A DNA stretch of 64,000 nucleotides from Cyathus striatus (Eukaryota > Basidiomycota > Agaricomycetes > Agaricales > Nidulariaceae). The translations under genes and the position numbers were made by a program. Where the stretch lies: positions 3,968,001-4,032,000 of the forward strand of contig JAOVFP010000004.1 in the NCBI GenBank assembly GCA_025738555.1. The letters are read 5' to 3'. Of this stretch, positions 10,771 through 22,989 are shown piece after piece (the stretch's first letter is position 1; each line of letters opens with the position of its first letter). A model generated the notes under the pieces. That model did no database searches, was not told where the DNA came from, and was given only the letters and a program-made list of their open reading frames with translations.

Positions 10771-12104
10771 ATATATCACACACTGTCATTTAAGATTAAG
10801 ATAATCTAAGGTGTTAACAGGAATCAACTTTGTTCGTGTTACAACACCTGAGTGTCAGGAAATATTTAGCAAGGATATTCTTGGGAATTTGGTGGATGGT
10901 CTTGTACAGCAAGAGCTGTATGATTTGTATGAAACTGAGTGTGAAGGATATTGTACAGCAAAGGCTGTATACAATGTCAAGTATAATGAAAGGGGTATAG
11001 TACACACTATAGACCTAATGCTATTTATAATGTGTATGTTGTATAGATCAATGTTCAACTTGCTTAGAACTTGACCTATGATCTGCTTCTTATTCTGTTA
11101 CTGTTACTCTGACTGTGACTGTGACTTCTGACTAATACTGTGACTGTTACTGATCTGTTTACTGTTGCTGATACTGATACTATTTCTGACTGGACTGGCT
11201 GTGCTAATAAAACTGTACTAATAACTGATGACTAATGACAAATGGGTGAGACTACTGGGAGGTGGGTAGCTATCTATCTACTGCCAAACTGCCCTCCTTA
11301 TATACCTTTTTCTAACCTGCTTAGTAATCCAATTCCCACTCTACCAATCTACATTGTTCTCCAAAATGAGTAATGTGCAAGTGTAGATTTTAGATCTGAG
11401 GCTGTACAGGACAATGGTATTTGAGGGTTAGTAAGCAGAGAACAATAGCTTATGTTAGAACAATGTGTAATGAATTGCATTGTTCTAAATAAAGAGTTGC
11501 ATTGTTCTGGACAAGAACAATAGGAGTCCATTTATATAACAATGGAGTAGTGAACAATAGATACCTTTCCACCATTGTGTGAACAATGGTGGTGAAAACA
11601 ATGGAGTCATATATAAATAGTTTCACATTGTCTTCAGATAATGGATGAATAGTACAATGTAGTTCATTTGTGATCAACAATAGGAGTGAAAACAATGGAG
11701 TTGTATATAAATAGTTTTCTCATTGTCTTCAAGCAATGGGTAAATAGGACAATGTAGTTCATTTGTGATGAACAATAGGAGTGAAAACAATGGAGTTGTA
11801 TATAAATAGTTTTCTCATTGTCTTCAAGCAATGGGTGAATAGGACAATGGAAGAGTGCCATATTATCCTTTGTTAGTGCATTGTTTGTGCAAGTGATTAA
11901 TTATTGGTATGTGTATTATGTTTAATGGTGATTTAGAGTTGTTTGTTCATGTAAGGTATTGATTTGTTCATGTATAGTATTGGGTATATTTGATTAGTAG
12001 TGTGTTGTATCATGTGATTGTGTGAGCTATTCAGTCATGTGACATGACTGTGTAATTCCTTTTATTGTGGTATACAGTGCATTTGCATGCATTATATATA
12101 ATCA
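10771..12104. mobile_element. Unclassified insertion in the right arm of element B
   Basis: This stretch has no counterpart in the left arm of B, so it was probably inserted. TGTTACAACACC near 10837 and ACACGTAACA ending at 12130 form LTR-like inverted ends, and a TTATATACC box lies near 11298. I could not find a target duplication, so the borders are uncertain. It contains a tandem repeat at 11560-11850. A solo LTR is the most likely identity. Confidence 0.45.
11560..11850. repeat. Tandem repeat, 94-95 bp period, about three copies
   Basis: Copies anchored on GTGAAAACAATGGAGT start at 11592, 11686 and 11781. Each contains ATATAAATAG, CATTGTCTTCA and a closing ACAATG word. The second and third copies are nearly identical. 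Partial related words occur upstream from 11460. Confidence 0.85.
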
Positions 12105-13183
12105 ATAATCAAGCCTGACAACACGTAACACATGTGACATGTGTGACATATGTGAAAGGATAGTGTGGCATATTGTGACAGTGTGATATATTGTGACAGC
12201 AGTCTGACATAATGTGATAGTATAGCATATTGTGACGATGTGACATATTGTGACAGTGTAATGGTATGATGATGTGATGTACTGTGACGGTGTGGTATTG
12301 TGATGTACTGTGACGATGTGACATATTGTTACAGTGTGATGTATTGTGACCAGATTAATTTGATATTGTGTGATATGTGACATATGTAATGTCATATGTC
12401 AGCTGTCACCAAACTTATGAAGCAATTACTGTAATTAGATAAACCAATGATAAAGTTCAAACTGCAACTACATGAAGTAGAACTGACTGCAATGACATGA
12501 AGTGGAATTACAATGATGAAGTAACTCTTACACTTGAATGAAGTAGTTATGAGGCTAAGACTGCAATAAGATCAAGTGAAACAGAAATGGTGAACAATTA
12601 CTGTAGTATAATAAAGCTACTGTGAAGTTCATACTACAACTACATGAAGTAGACATACAAAAGTGAAGCAAGTCCTGCAGATGAATGAAGTAGTTATGAA
12701 GCTCTGATTGAAACCATATAAAGTAGAACAGAAATAGTGAAGTGATTGTTGTAATTTAATGAAGCTTCTGTGAAGCTGAGACTGCAAGTACATGACATAG
12801 ATATACAATCATGAAGCAAATACTGTAAATAAATGAAGCAGTAATGAAGCTCATACTGCAACTATGTGAAGTCAAACTGCACTGATGAAGTAACTTATGC
12901 AAATAAATGAAGCAGTCATGAAGCTTAGACTGCAAGTGCATGAAGTAGCTATGAAGCTCAAATTGCAATTTGATGAAGTAGTAGTGAATTCCAATTGTGA
13001 AGTAATAGCTGTAATTTAAAGAAGCAATAGTGAAGCTCTCACTGCAATTATACAAGGTAGAACTAACTATGAAGTTGCACTTGCAACTCTATAAAAGTAG
13101 CTTCACATGCTGTAGTTGTATATCCCCAAGTAAGTTTACTGCAATTGCAGTATGAAGCATGACAAAAGTTGTCAGCACCCCTC
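12105..13183. repeat. Element B right arm (inner array part 2 and outer array)
   Basis: Read in reverse this repeats the left arm in order: terminal GTGCTGACAAC, the TACTTCAT/GCTTCAT/TTGCAGT units, then the ATGTCACA units ending near the GGTGACAGCTGACATATGAC block shared with 5780-5800. The outermost 80 bases are the best conserved. Confidence 0.8.
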
Positions 13184-13190
13184 AGTTAAG

Positions 13191-13588
13191 TGTGTCTTAT
13201 TGTCAACAAAGGTGATATAATACTTCTTCCCAGCTTTTGTCACAACAGGGGCTGGTCCCCAGAGGTCAGAGTGGACCTCTCCATCAAAAATGGTTGCATG
13301 GCCACCCTCATGCTGTCGTGGGACCAATTTTCATGTTGCCTTTGCATACACACAGGATTCGCAAAAGAACAGATCACCTGAGGTAAGATTTTCAAGCCAT
13401 ATTCCAGTCACAAAGCCTTTCTTGACAAGGTGCTTTGTGGTTTCAGGAGAAATGTGGCCCATGTGATGGTGGAATTTATCCAGCGTCACTGTCTCATTGG
13501 CCACATTTGCTGTATCTGGCTCATGTACCATATGGTACAGTCCCTTCCCTTGCTTGGGAATCTGCGCTACTACAGCACTGTCAACACC
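13191..13588 (-). pseudogene. Element A GAG-pre-integrase and N-terminal integrase
   Basis: The minus strand shows HHHMGHISPETTKHLV followed by FCESCVYAKAT, the HHCC zinc-binding module of copia integrases. Next comes the start of the catalytic core (YYITFVD-like codons at 13190-13225) in a shifted frame. Element B breaks the core at 13183. Stops between the pieces show inactivation. Confidence 0.85.
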
Positions 13589-14605
13589 TCAAATTACACA
13601 TTTGCCACCAGCAAATGTGACCACAAATCCAGCATCATCAAGCATACCAACCAAAATTAAGGTGTACCCCACATCTGGAGAGTACAAGACCTCTGTGAGG
13701 TGTAGCTGCAAGATATCAACACTATTTGGTACATTGATTACCATCTCGCCCTGTCCTATCACACTGAATTTGTGCTTACTGGCAGCCTTAAAAATGTGCA
13801 GGGGGATTTCTTGAAGGCTTGTAAATGCATCGCAGTATGGTGAAATGTGCCACATGCACCTGGAGTCGACTATCTCCATGCATGGAGATTCTGTGGACAC
13901 ACTGTCAATTACAGCATTAGCGGCAGAGATTTCCTCTGAGTCTGAGGCTGGTTCCTGGGATATATTATCCCACTCGCTTTCAGATTCCCCCAGTGACTCC
14001 CAACTTGCTGCCATTTCATTGCCCACCTCCGAGAAACTGTCATCACTACCCAAGGGCTCATCATCGTTGCTTGCGAAAGCTGAAGATTCATATGGCATTT
14101 CCTCAAGCTCAAAATTGCTGTCTGAAAATGCCACAAAACCACCCTTGAGTTCAGAATCAGAGTCCAGCACAGCATTTGCAGATCCAGCTGTTTGCTTGGA
14201 GGATGCCAACTGCTCCTTCTCCTTCTTAGCCTTTGGGCAATTGCATTTCCAATGGCCTGTCTCCTTGCAATAAAAGCAAGTGCCCCTTGCCTTCTTTTCT
14301 GACCCCTTTCCTCCACTCAAGGTGGCCACAAGTGCAACATCTGGTTTGCTCTCTTGTGTTTTCTTATAATGCATCTGCTGCCTCGAATCCCTGGAGTACT
14401 CTTCTGAGATCACAGAAATCAAATCATCTGGCTTCACTGGTTTGCCCCACATTTTTGTGGTAGCCAGCAAACTTGAAGCAAACTTGGACAGATGAATAGG
14501 TAAGCTTGAAATGATTGTAGAACAATAATTATTTTCACTGATGTCCACCCCTAGCAAGAGCAACTCGATATGACATTTCTGCAAATTGTCCAAGAATTCT
14601 TTCAT
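13589..14605 (-). pseudogene. Element A gag C-terminus and protease
   Basis: This frame has the zinc knuckle CFYCKETGHWKCNC, an acidic serine-rich spacer and a retropepsin-like segment. The active-site DSG reads VDSRCMWHISP near 13865, a glycine-to-arginine change that should kill the protease. The frame is offset from the N-terminal gag frame at 14645-15127 by a stop near 14643. Confidence 0.85.
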
Positions 14606-14644
14606 GTTGCCTTTCAGTGGGCAATGTGAATCAAGGAAACCCTG

Positions 14645-15127
14645 TCATAAGTCCGTTTGCTCAAATGCTCCCTTGTTGGTATACTCCCTAACAATCATTT
14701 CCCAGTGCTCCTGCACTGTCAACTTGTCTTTGATCAATATCAAAGCTGAGTTGGGGATTTTCTGGGTAAGTAAAGACTTTGCTAAGCACTCATCTTTGTC
14801 CCACTGAACAATATCCCCAGGTGTGACTGTGTCCGATGGTGGACTAGTGGCAGAAGCATCTCCCTCTGAAGGCTGGCTTGGTGCAGCAGCACCCTTGGTA
14901 CCCTCAGCAGGAGGAGGACTGGAAACAGTGGCAGCAGTAGCAGGAGCTGCTGATGCACAAGTCAACACAGGGTGTGGGGTCAAGCCATCGAAGTGACCCC
15001 AGTACTCTTTCGCCTCCACAGCATCCTGGAAATGAAACAAGAAAACAGTCCAGTTTAAACTGTTTGTGTCCAATTTCAGCACAGAACCCAGGAGTATGTC
15101 AGAGAGTGATGTAGATTGGGTAGACAT
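14645..15127 (-). pseudogene. Element A gag N-terminus
   Basis: The frame opens with an ATG about 70 bases inside the primer-binding site and encodes a copia gag (UBN2-like) start: LDTNSLNWTVFLFHFQDAV, then a low-complexity Ala/Pro insert, then VQWDKDECLAKSLLTQKI. It ends at a premature stop, with gag continuing past it at 14605. Confidence 0.85.
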
Positions 15128-15183
15128 AATAAAAGTAAGTTCAATGTGTTGTAAAAGTTGTTTCTTTGAGTTAACAGCAGGCA

Positions 15184-15195
15184 GGGCCCATAACC
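15184..15195 (-). other. Element A primer-binding site
   Basis: GGTTATGGGCCC on the minus strand abuts the 5' LTR. It matches the anticodon region of initiator tRNA-Met, the internal half-tRNA primer known from Drosophila copia. Element E has the same site. Confidence 0.8.
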
Positions 15196-15660
15196 TGTAG
15201 AAAACCTAGAGTGTATCACTCAGCATCATGAATAACAGCTCATATATTAGATAAGTACCTAGAGTGTATCACTAGGTAATTGTAAGTAAACATTACAGTA
15301 TGTACAAGTAAGAAACTCACCTCAGCATCGTGAATAACAGCTGAGGTGTACTAGCTAAAGTACATGGTATATATATGTTACAAGTTCTTCACTCCAGGAT
15401 AAAGGAGTAAGCTACATAAGAGGGAAAGTGTGTGCCACAGAGCACACTGTGTAACACAGTAGCAGTACAGTACAAAAATGTGTTAGTACATAAGAAAAGG
15501 GCAGCATAGTGAAACTTGTAGAATACAATAAGTACAATATATTACCTAGCTGCACAAGGAGCTTATGACCTTGGTGGCTGCTGAATGAATACAAGTGGGC
15601 ACATTCTAATGGAAAGCGGGGCAGAGTGGATCAGACTTGGAGGCATTTGATAATCCAACA
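15196..15660 (-). repeat. Element A 5' LTR
   Basis: This is the partner of 113-577, also 465 bp. The AATGG duplication follows at 15661-15665. Confidence 0.93.
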
Positions 15661-17799
15661 AATGGCATCTTGATTGTTGCACCAGAGGTTGGTAGGATTT
15701 GCCTGAGGGTAACCTATGTCTTTGAAGAAGTTTTGGAGCCAAGCTAAGTGCTGACTCACTGTACTGAGACCAATGTATTCTGACTCTGTTGATGACATAG
15801 CCACCAATGATTGGCACTTGCTTGCCCAACCAATTGCGGCTCTTGAAGCGATGAATATGTAGCCGGAGGTTGATCGTGATGTATCTGGGTCTCCAGCCCA
15901 GTCAGAATCACTGTATCCATGAAAAGTAAGATCCAGAGATACATCTCTCCCATCAAGTACTAATGACATAGACTTGGTTGCTTTCAGATACTGAAGCACC
16001 CACTTTGCTGCATCCCAGTGGCATTTCTTGGGATCTTTGCTAAATTGGCCCAATAGTCCTATGGAATATGGAATATCAGGTTGAGTCCCCATCATGGCAT
16101 ACATGAGGGATCCTATGACACTCAGGTATGAGACTTGTTTGTCTCCAATGGTTATTTCATGGTATGTTGTGTTATCTAGTGGGTCATCAGCTGTGAGTTT
16201 CAAAGTTGCTAACAATGGTGTGAATACAGGCTTGCTGTTAGCCATGCCACATCTATCAAGTATGTTGTTTACATACTGCTCCTGCATCAGGAGGATTTGG
16301 TGAGTCTTTAGATTTCAGGATACTTTGATCCCGAGAATGTAGGATACTGGGCCTAAGTCTTTCATTTTGAAAGAATCTGACAGTTTCTTCTTTATTCCAT
16401 CCAGGAGCTTACATTGGCTAGAAGCCAGGATGAAGTAATTGACATATACCACTAGAAAGCATATGTTCCATCCTTCTCAGTACACATATAGGTACATCTC
16501 TGCATTCATTTGAATGAAGCCTCTTTTCTTCAACTCTGTGTCCAATGTGTGGTTCCAAGTTCTCCCTGCCTGTTTCAAACTGTATAGGGACCACTTTAAC
16601 TTCCAACAATGTCCTTGTGGAATGTCAACTCCCTCTGGTGGAATTAGGTACAGCTCCTTGTTAAGCTTTCCATTCAGGTAAGCCATTTGGACATCCATTT
16701 GTTCAACAATTAAGTCATACTTAGCTGCCATAGCTAGAATAATGTGTATCGACTCAAGGCTTGCTACTGGTGCAAAGACCTCTTTGTAGTCAATGCCTTC
16801 CTTCTGTGTAAACCCTCTGGCAATGATTCAGATTTTGTAACACTCAATGCCCCCTTCCACATTAGGTTTTATCTGGAATACCATCTTTGAAGTGATGGGT
16901 TTTATGCCATTTGGTATGGGTATGATGTCATATACATTGTTATCCTTTAGGCTGTTAAGTTCGTCATCCAGGGCAGCTCTCCATTTGTGCTTGTCCTTTC
17001 TGGTGAATGCCTCCTCTGGTGAGTGTGGTGTCTGCATTTGGGATTTCTGATAAACCAGCAAAAAGGTTGAATTGTCCTGTGTCAGTGGTCACATCTGCCA
17101 GTCCAGCAAAAAGGTGGTTTGTGATTTCCTCTTCAGACATTCCTGCAAAGAAACCTGTCTCCTCTTCAGATTTTGGTGGCCACCTTTCATCATCCAGCTC
17201 ATCTAAGGGAACAAGGTCTGGCATTTCCTCCATTTGTGTATTGGCTGTGGCTTTTCAACTTATGTTTGAAGCATGTTCATAATCTTGGTTTCGTGCAGCA
17301 GGCTTTGCAGTTCTCCTCTCATGCGTGGACACTAGTGTTGGCTGGATTTGAGCTGGGCGATGCTTTGGGGCTTGAGGTATTGTACATGTTCACTCAGGTC
17401 TAAGAGGGGTTTGAGGAGTTTCAGCCGGTGGGTCTCCCACTGGCTCTGCCACTCTATTGTGTACTCCTCCCACTGGCTCTGGCACCCTGTTGTTTGTTTC
17501 TCCCACTGGCTCTCCCATATGTTCTGTTCATGTGCCTACTGGAACTCCCACTGAATCTTCATTGTCACTTGTTGTGCCATGGTTCTCCTTATCCACTCCC
17601 ACTGAACCATGGTCGATGGTGACTCTAGGCATTAGGAAATCTCTGATGCTGGGTTCAGGCTTTGGTTTGTCAGCAGAGAACAGGTTTATTGTTGACATGT
17701 TGTGTCCTTCATTAAAGGTGACATGACAGCTGTGAAATACTGTGTGTGTTTCCACATCCATGAGGCAATAGGCCTTCTTACCAGGGGTATAGCCTACTA
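15661..17799 (-). pseudogene. Element E reverse transcriptase and RNase H
   Basis: Several broken frames form a copia RT-RNase H: 17233-16964 (linker), 16731-16477 with QMDVQMAYLNGKL and WSLYSLKQAGRTW, and 16287-15661 with an RNase H carrying SDSDWAGDPDTSRSTSGY and AMSSTESEY. The catalytic YVDD box reads YVNYF near 16435, so both aspartates are lost. The domain ends at element A and finishes at 1-112. Confidence 0.9.
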
Positions 17800-19723
17800 T
17801 TATTGATTTTCTCCCTTTGGGAGAGAATTTTCCAGCTCTGTTGCCTTTTGGAATGAGTGGATATGTAGTACAGCCAAATGGGTGAAATCATGATGCATCC
17901 ATTTCTTATGGAATAGGAGCTTGTAGAGGACCTTTCCATGTGTTCCAGATGCAGGAGAGCAGGATATGGTGTAAGCAGCAGTGGACATTGTGAGGGACCA
18001 GAAGGAGCTTGGTAAGCCGGATTCTATGAGCATTGCAGAGGAGTTATTAATGAGTGTTTGATTCATGCATTCAGCTAATCCATTTTGCTCTGGAGTATCA
18101 GCTGCAATGGTGAGGTGTGTAACCCCCTTGTGCTTGAGAAATTCTTCAAACATCCTGCCTGTGTACTCACCACCACCATTGCTCTGGAAGAAAGTTGCAA
18201 AGTTTGGAGACAAGTGAACTTCCCCAATATTGGAGTGTAGGGCCTGTCTTGCATCATCCCACCAGTCTTTGAAGGCAGCAAATGCATCGCTCTTCTTCTT
18301 AAGGAAATGTACCCAGACAAAACGAGAGTAGTCATTGGTGAAGGTCATCCAATACTGGTGACCATAGCAGTCTTGAGTGATGGGCCTGCCAACATCTGAG
18401 TGTATAATGTTGAAGGGGGCCTTGGCATGTGTGCCCTTGTGCTTAAATGGGAGCTTCTTGAGCTTTGAGAGAACACACAGCTCACAAAACTTTGGGTTAC
18501 CAGTGAGTTTTGTGATACCTTCCAGGCCACCATTTCTAACCAGTTGGATTAACTTACTGTTCAAGACATGCCCCATGTGTTTGTGAAGCACATTTACATC
18601 AATAGAAGTCAGGGCAGTCTTGTCATGTAGGACTGGGTTTGCCTGTAGGACATAAAGTTTGTGACATAGTTTGCCTGCCAATACAGTGTGCCCTGAGGGG
18701 CCAATTTGGACACAACATTTTCCATTACCAAAAATTGATTCATAGCCACTCTTGTCAAATTTTCTGACTGAGATGAGGGATACCTTGAAGTCAGGAACAT
18801 GTATAACATTTTTGAGGGTGAACTTGACATTCTTGCCATCAATTGAGCTCTGTAGGGTGATGTTTCCAATGCCTATGGCAGTGACACCTGCATGGTTTCC
18901 AAGCTGTACATTCAGAGGTGGGTCAAGAATGGAGTATGATTTGCATTGAAACCAACTCTTGTGTAGTATCATGTGTGATGAGGCACCTGAGTCCAAAAGC
19001 AAGGTGCTTGCTGCTGACTTACAGTTCACACTAACATAGGCTTCAATTCTTTGATTGAGTTTCCTACTGACAAAAGGACTAATTACAGTGGCAGCATTTC
19101 CTGACTCAGCCACAGATGAGTTGTCAGACTCAGACTCCTGCTCCTGCTGCCTTGCTGTGTTCCCCTTTTCATACCCCTTCCTTTTCCAAACAGGCTTCTT
19201 CCTCTTTGGGTCAGATTGCTCCTTTGCAAGTAATTCAGTAGCCTTCTTGACTGCATAGCAGTCATCAACATTGTGCAAGTCTGTTTTGTGGACAGGGCAA
19301 TACTTGGAACCTGTTGCATTTAGTGCAATTGCTGGCTTGTGTTTCATCACTGTAGATTGTGTTGCATTGAGAGTTACCTTCCCAATCGCATCAGTAGTGA
19401 CCTGTGCCAATGTGAACTTGGCTGCATCAGAACCTTGAAGCTTGTGAAAGGTCTGATCTCGGAATGCTGTCCAGGCCAGAGTGTTTGGCAATGACCCCAA
19501 GAACATGAAGACATATGTTGATTCATTGAATGGTTGCTTCATGTCTGCCAAAAGCTTTCACCTGTTCTTGAAACCTGATATATGTGCTCATAGTTCCTCA
19601 GGGTTTCCAGACCACAATGCAGCCTTGAGTTCTTCAAAGATGATGTAGGCATTGGCTGCCACATTTGTGTCTTGGAACATAGCGAGGATTGCTGTGTAGA
19701 CTTCGAGAGCAGTTTCATGTTCC
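17800..19723 (-). pseudogene. Element E gag C-terminus, protease and integrase
   Basis: A 583-residue frame holds a gag tail with a CPVHKTDLHNVDDCY knuckle, a retropepsin with intact LLLDSGASSHM, the integrase HHCC module (HKHMGH, CELC) and the catalytic core. The core's usual SDNGGEY reads SNGGGEY near 18175, so the second catalytic aspartate is missing. Upstream of the first ATG, 19560-19723 reads as gag but carries two stops. It is cut at 19723 by a solo LTR. Confidence 0.9.
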
Positions 19724-20395
19724 TGTTACATCCATGTCCGGAATCCGCTATTCCGCACTTCTGCACTATCCCACACTTCCACATTGGCCACATTTCTGAC
19801 CAATTGTCAGATACATCGTCATGATTTATCACTTACTTACTCGTGCTCATCCACTATGTCACTATTTTGTATTACTCCTCTATTACTACCCCTATCTGTT
19901 TCACTATATTGAATACAGCCTTTCCTTCCATTCTTCAGCCACTACTCCACTATGGTGGCTGACTCCATGTTTACCTATCCCTAGTTATACCCTTATACTT
20001 TGCTCAAAGTAAACTACTCCATACTTTACTTAGTATTTAAGATCTAGTTTTTGTACAGTAACTTTAGTTTTCATATTGACTATGATTACAAATATACCAC
20101 TATACTCCGTCTTCTTGTCTCTAAGGTTTCGTCCTTAGTTCTGGTCTCTATTCTGACCTTTCTGCATTTTGCACTCGACCTTGCTCCTACCTCAAGCTTG
20201 TTCCTACCTCGACTTTGAAATATGAACCACCAAGAATCACAAGGGGCGCAGCACATAAGCTGAAGCCAAGGTTCCCTTCCGCACTTTTTGAGTTCTCTGC
20301 TTCCGACCTTGAGCTTACGTAATACTACGAGTAGCTCCCTCCATGCTAAACCCAGTGCCCCCCTATTATCCCTCCAAGTGGTATGGTATGTAACA
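19724..20395 (+). repeat. Gypsy LTR, solo copy, joined to an inversion
   Basis: This 672-bp LTR is the same family as the LTRs of element G but in opposite orientation. It starts TGTTACATCC and ends GTATGTAACA. The left flank is GTTCC and the right flank is CAAAC, so it has no duplication of its own in the present order. The missing partners are at 20509-20513 (GGAAC) and 27809-27813 (GTTTG), each in reverse complement. This is explained by an inversion of the 20396-20513 segment. Confidence 0.9.
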
Positions 20396-20513
20396 CAAAC
20401 TGTTGATGTGGAAGGATACATGGCAGCTCAATGAAGTCAAATCCAAGATGGAAAAGCCAGAGGGATCATATGTGACACAGTGGCCGACAATATACTTATG
20501 CAAGTTGTGGAAC
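20396..20513 (+). pseudogene. Element E gag middle segment, inverted
   Basis: This 118-bp piece lies between two inverted gypsy LTRs. Its plus strand, unlike the rest of E, reads copia gag, with DGKARGI and NILMQVVE. Restored to the E orientation it joins the gag frame at 27813 on one side and at 19723 on the other without a frame break, if each target duplication is counted once. One in-frame stop remains. Confidence 0.88.
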
Positions 20514-21185
20514 TGTTACGTACCATACCACTCGGAGGGATAATAGGGAGGTGCTGGGTTTAGCGCGGAGGGAGCTACTCGTAGTATTATGTAAGCTCAA
20601 GGTCGGAAGTGGAGAACTCAAAAAGTGTGGAAGGGAACCTTGGCTTCAGCTTATGTGCTGCGCCCCTTGTGATTCTTGGTGGTTCATATTTCAAAGTCGA
20701 GGTAGGAACAAACTTGAGGTAGGAGCAAGGTTGAGTGCAAAATGCAGAAAGATCGGAATAGAGACCAGAACTAAGGATGAAACCTTAGAGACAAGAAGAC
20801 GGAGTATAGTGGTATATTTGTAATCATAGTCAATATGAAAACTAAAGTTACTGTACAAAAACTAGATCTTAAATACTAAGTAAAGTATGGAGTAGTTTAC
20901 TTTGAGCAAAGTATAAGGGTATAACTAGGGATAGGTAAACATGAAGTCAGCCACCATAGTGGAGTAGTGGCTGAAGAATGGAAGGAAAGGCTGTATTCAA
21001 TATAGTGAAATGGATAGGGGTAGTAATAGAGGAGTAATACAAAATAGTGACATAGTGGATGAGCATGAGTAAGTAAGTGATAAATCATGATGACGTATCT
21101 GACAATTGGTCAGAAATGCAGCCAATGCGGAAGTGTGGGATAGTGTGGAAGTGTGGAATAGTGGATTCCGGACATGGATGTAACA
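20514..21185 (-). repeat. Element G 3' LTR
   Basis: This 672-bp copy is followed at 21186-21199 by TAAGAGGGGGATAC (minus strand), a polypurine tract. It is one of the two recombination partners of the inversion. Confidence 0.92.
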
Positions 21186-21316
21186 GTATCCCCCTCTTAG
21201 GGATGAGCCCATGAGGACCATAAGCCAATGATTAATACTGTTTTTGATCTTTTCTGAAATGTGAAATGGTAAGTAAAAATTTATAGTACAGAAGTAGGAC
21301 CGGGCTTATCCGGATA

Positions 21317-22735
21317 TCAGTGGTGAAACTCTTCAATAATATCAGTAGCATGTTCAAGCTCGGTAGCGGGTAGCCAGGTGAATTCTTCATCGGCGTTTTT
21401 ATAACCTAACCAATGGATGTAGTATTTCAGTTTGCACTGCAAACGTTTGTCCAATTTTGAGTCCAGAATTTCAGCAATCTCATACTCGATATCACCATTG
21501 ATGTCCACTGGAGGTGGTGGTGGAACGATGCAATCTGGAATGGTGTTTTCAGTACTAGGTTCAAGCATAGAAACATGAAAAACTGGATGGACTGCACGAA
21601 ATTCTTGGGGAAGTCGCAAAGTGCAGGAGTGCGAGCCAGCAAGTTTGAGAACTTCGAATGGTCCTAAGAATTTCTCCGCAAGTTTGCGAGAAGGTCAGGT
21701 AGTGCGGAAGTAGTCAGCTTTGACAAAGACTTTTGAGCCTATAGGGAACTCTGGTGTGGGAACACGACGAGTGTCTGTGGTACCCTGGTAGCACTTTTGA
21801 GCGGAAAGTATTTCTGAACAAAGCATTTCGTGAAGTTCGTCAAGATTGACAGAGAAGTGTTGAGCTCGGGCTGAGGTAAGATCACATTCAGGGTGTACCG
21901 TAATGTTTGGATGGTAACCCTTGTTAGTGTAAAAAGGCGAAATACCTGTTGTTGCACTTGGAGCATTGTTGTATGCGAACTCAGCAAGTGGTAAAAGGTC
22001 AGACCAATTATCTTGTTGATAATTGCAATACACATGAAGGTATTGTTCCATAGTCTGATTCATGCACTCAGTTTGGCCATCACCTTCAGGATGGTATCCT
22101 GAAGTAAAGTGTAAAACGATGTCTAATGCAGTTCCAAGAGAGTGGAAAAAATGAGAGACAAACTCGGAACCTCAATCTGAGGTAATATGCTCAGGTACTC
22201 CGTGTTTGGAAAAGACATGAAGTACGAATAAGTGCGCAAGGTCAGACAATGTACAGGTGGTGTGCGTGGGAATGAAAATGCATTGCTTGGAAAAATGGTC
22301 AATGATAACGAGTATGGAATCGTACTTGGAGGATGATGATTTGGGTAGTTGGTCAACAAAATCCATAGAAATTGAGTGCCAAGGGCGTCCAGGTACAGGA
22401 AGTTGTTTCAAAGTCCCATACAGCCAATGACGCTGTGGTTTAGAACGTAAACAGGTAGTGCAAGACTTACAGTAGTCTTTCACAAATGTTCTAAGACCTG
22501 GCCAAGTATATTCGCGGCAAATTAAATCGAGGGTTTTGTTTTGTCCAAGGTGTCCAGAGAGTATGTGATCATGCTTGTACTGGAGAATGCGGAGTCGGAG
22601 TGTTCCGATGTTTGGAATGTAAATCTGATCATCGAGTCGAAGAAATCCATCCGCAGTCACAGTCCAACGATGTTCGGGAGTGCATAAATGAATCACTGCA
22701 ATTGGATCGTTAGGGAGAGCGGATAATATATCAGA
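21317..22735 (-). pseudogene. Element G integrase with C-terminal chromodomain
   Basis: Minus-strand frames in order: an HHCC zinc module (HLGQNKTLDL, CKSCTTC) and catalytic core at 22172-22696 (ISMDFVDQLP, ITSD); the rest of the core with GYHPEGDGQTECMNQT at about 22060-22170; a C-terminal domain at 21695-22063; and a chromodomain at 21317-21619 with YYIHWLGYKNADEEFTWLP. Chromodomains steer integration to marked chromatin in this group. The core has a TGA where Arg is expected (DRGSEF), and a second stop separates the C-terminal frames. Confidence 0.9.
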
Positions 22736-22989
22736 ATGTAATCACTCAATGTCCATGATAACACTAGCTCGGAGAGTCGGAAAAATGAGTGTGGTTGTGC
22801 AGAGTGAGGAAATAAGTTGTTCCTGTGTAAATACTGGCCTGAAATTATGTGGATTGACTTTAGCATAGTTGCTATCCCCCTCTTTAGGGTAGACGTCCCA
22901 TTGTCTAGTCAGAGTATCAGGTTTTGCACCAAGTTTCCCTGGTCGAAAGCAGATGATGAGGTTGAATTGACAGAGGGACTCGGACCATC

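Larger units (their letters stand above)
4603..13183. mobile_element. Element B: large DNA element with long inverted repeats and no visible transposase
   Basis: The ends are inverted copies: the right end reversed matches the left end from GTGCTGACAAC onward through about 80 nearly identical bases, then more loosely for over 1.5 kb. Each arm has an outer array of TACTTCAT/GCTTCAT/TTGCAGT units and an inner array rich in ATGTCACA. The target duplication is AGTTAAG (7 bp, possibly a degenerate 8 bp). Removing nested elements leaves roughly 4.4 kb with no gene. An 8-bp duplication would suit hAT or KDZ superfamilies; assignment is uncertain. It lies in the integrase codons of element A. Confidence 0.8.
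113..15660 (-). mobile_element. Element A: full-length Ty1/copia retrotransposon, interrupted
   Basis: Two 465-bp LTRs (113-577 and 15196-15660) flank a minus-strand copia internal region. The LTRs begin TG and end CA in minus orientation. The 5-bp target duplication AATGG lies at 108-112 and 15661-15665. A primer-binding site next to the 5' LTR and a purine tract next to the 3' LTR complete the element. It is broken by a 1.4-kb insertion at 669-2049 and by element B at 4603-13183. Near-identical LTRs suggest fairly recent insertion, yet the reading frames are damaged. Confidence 0.93.

Noticed and set aside
19724..21185. Head-to-head LTRs as the ends of one short element around 20396-20513
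   Set aside because: The segment between them is copia gag, and the flanking duplications pair only if the segment is inverted.
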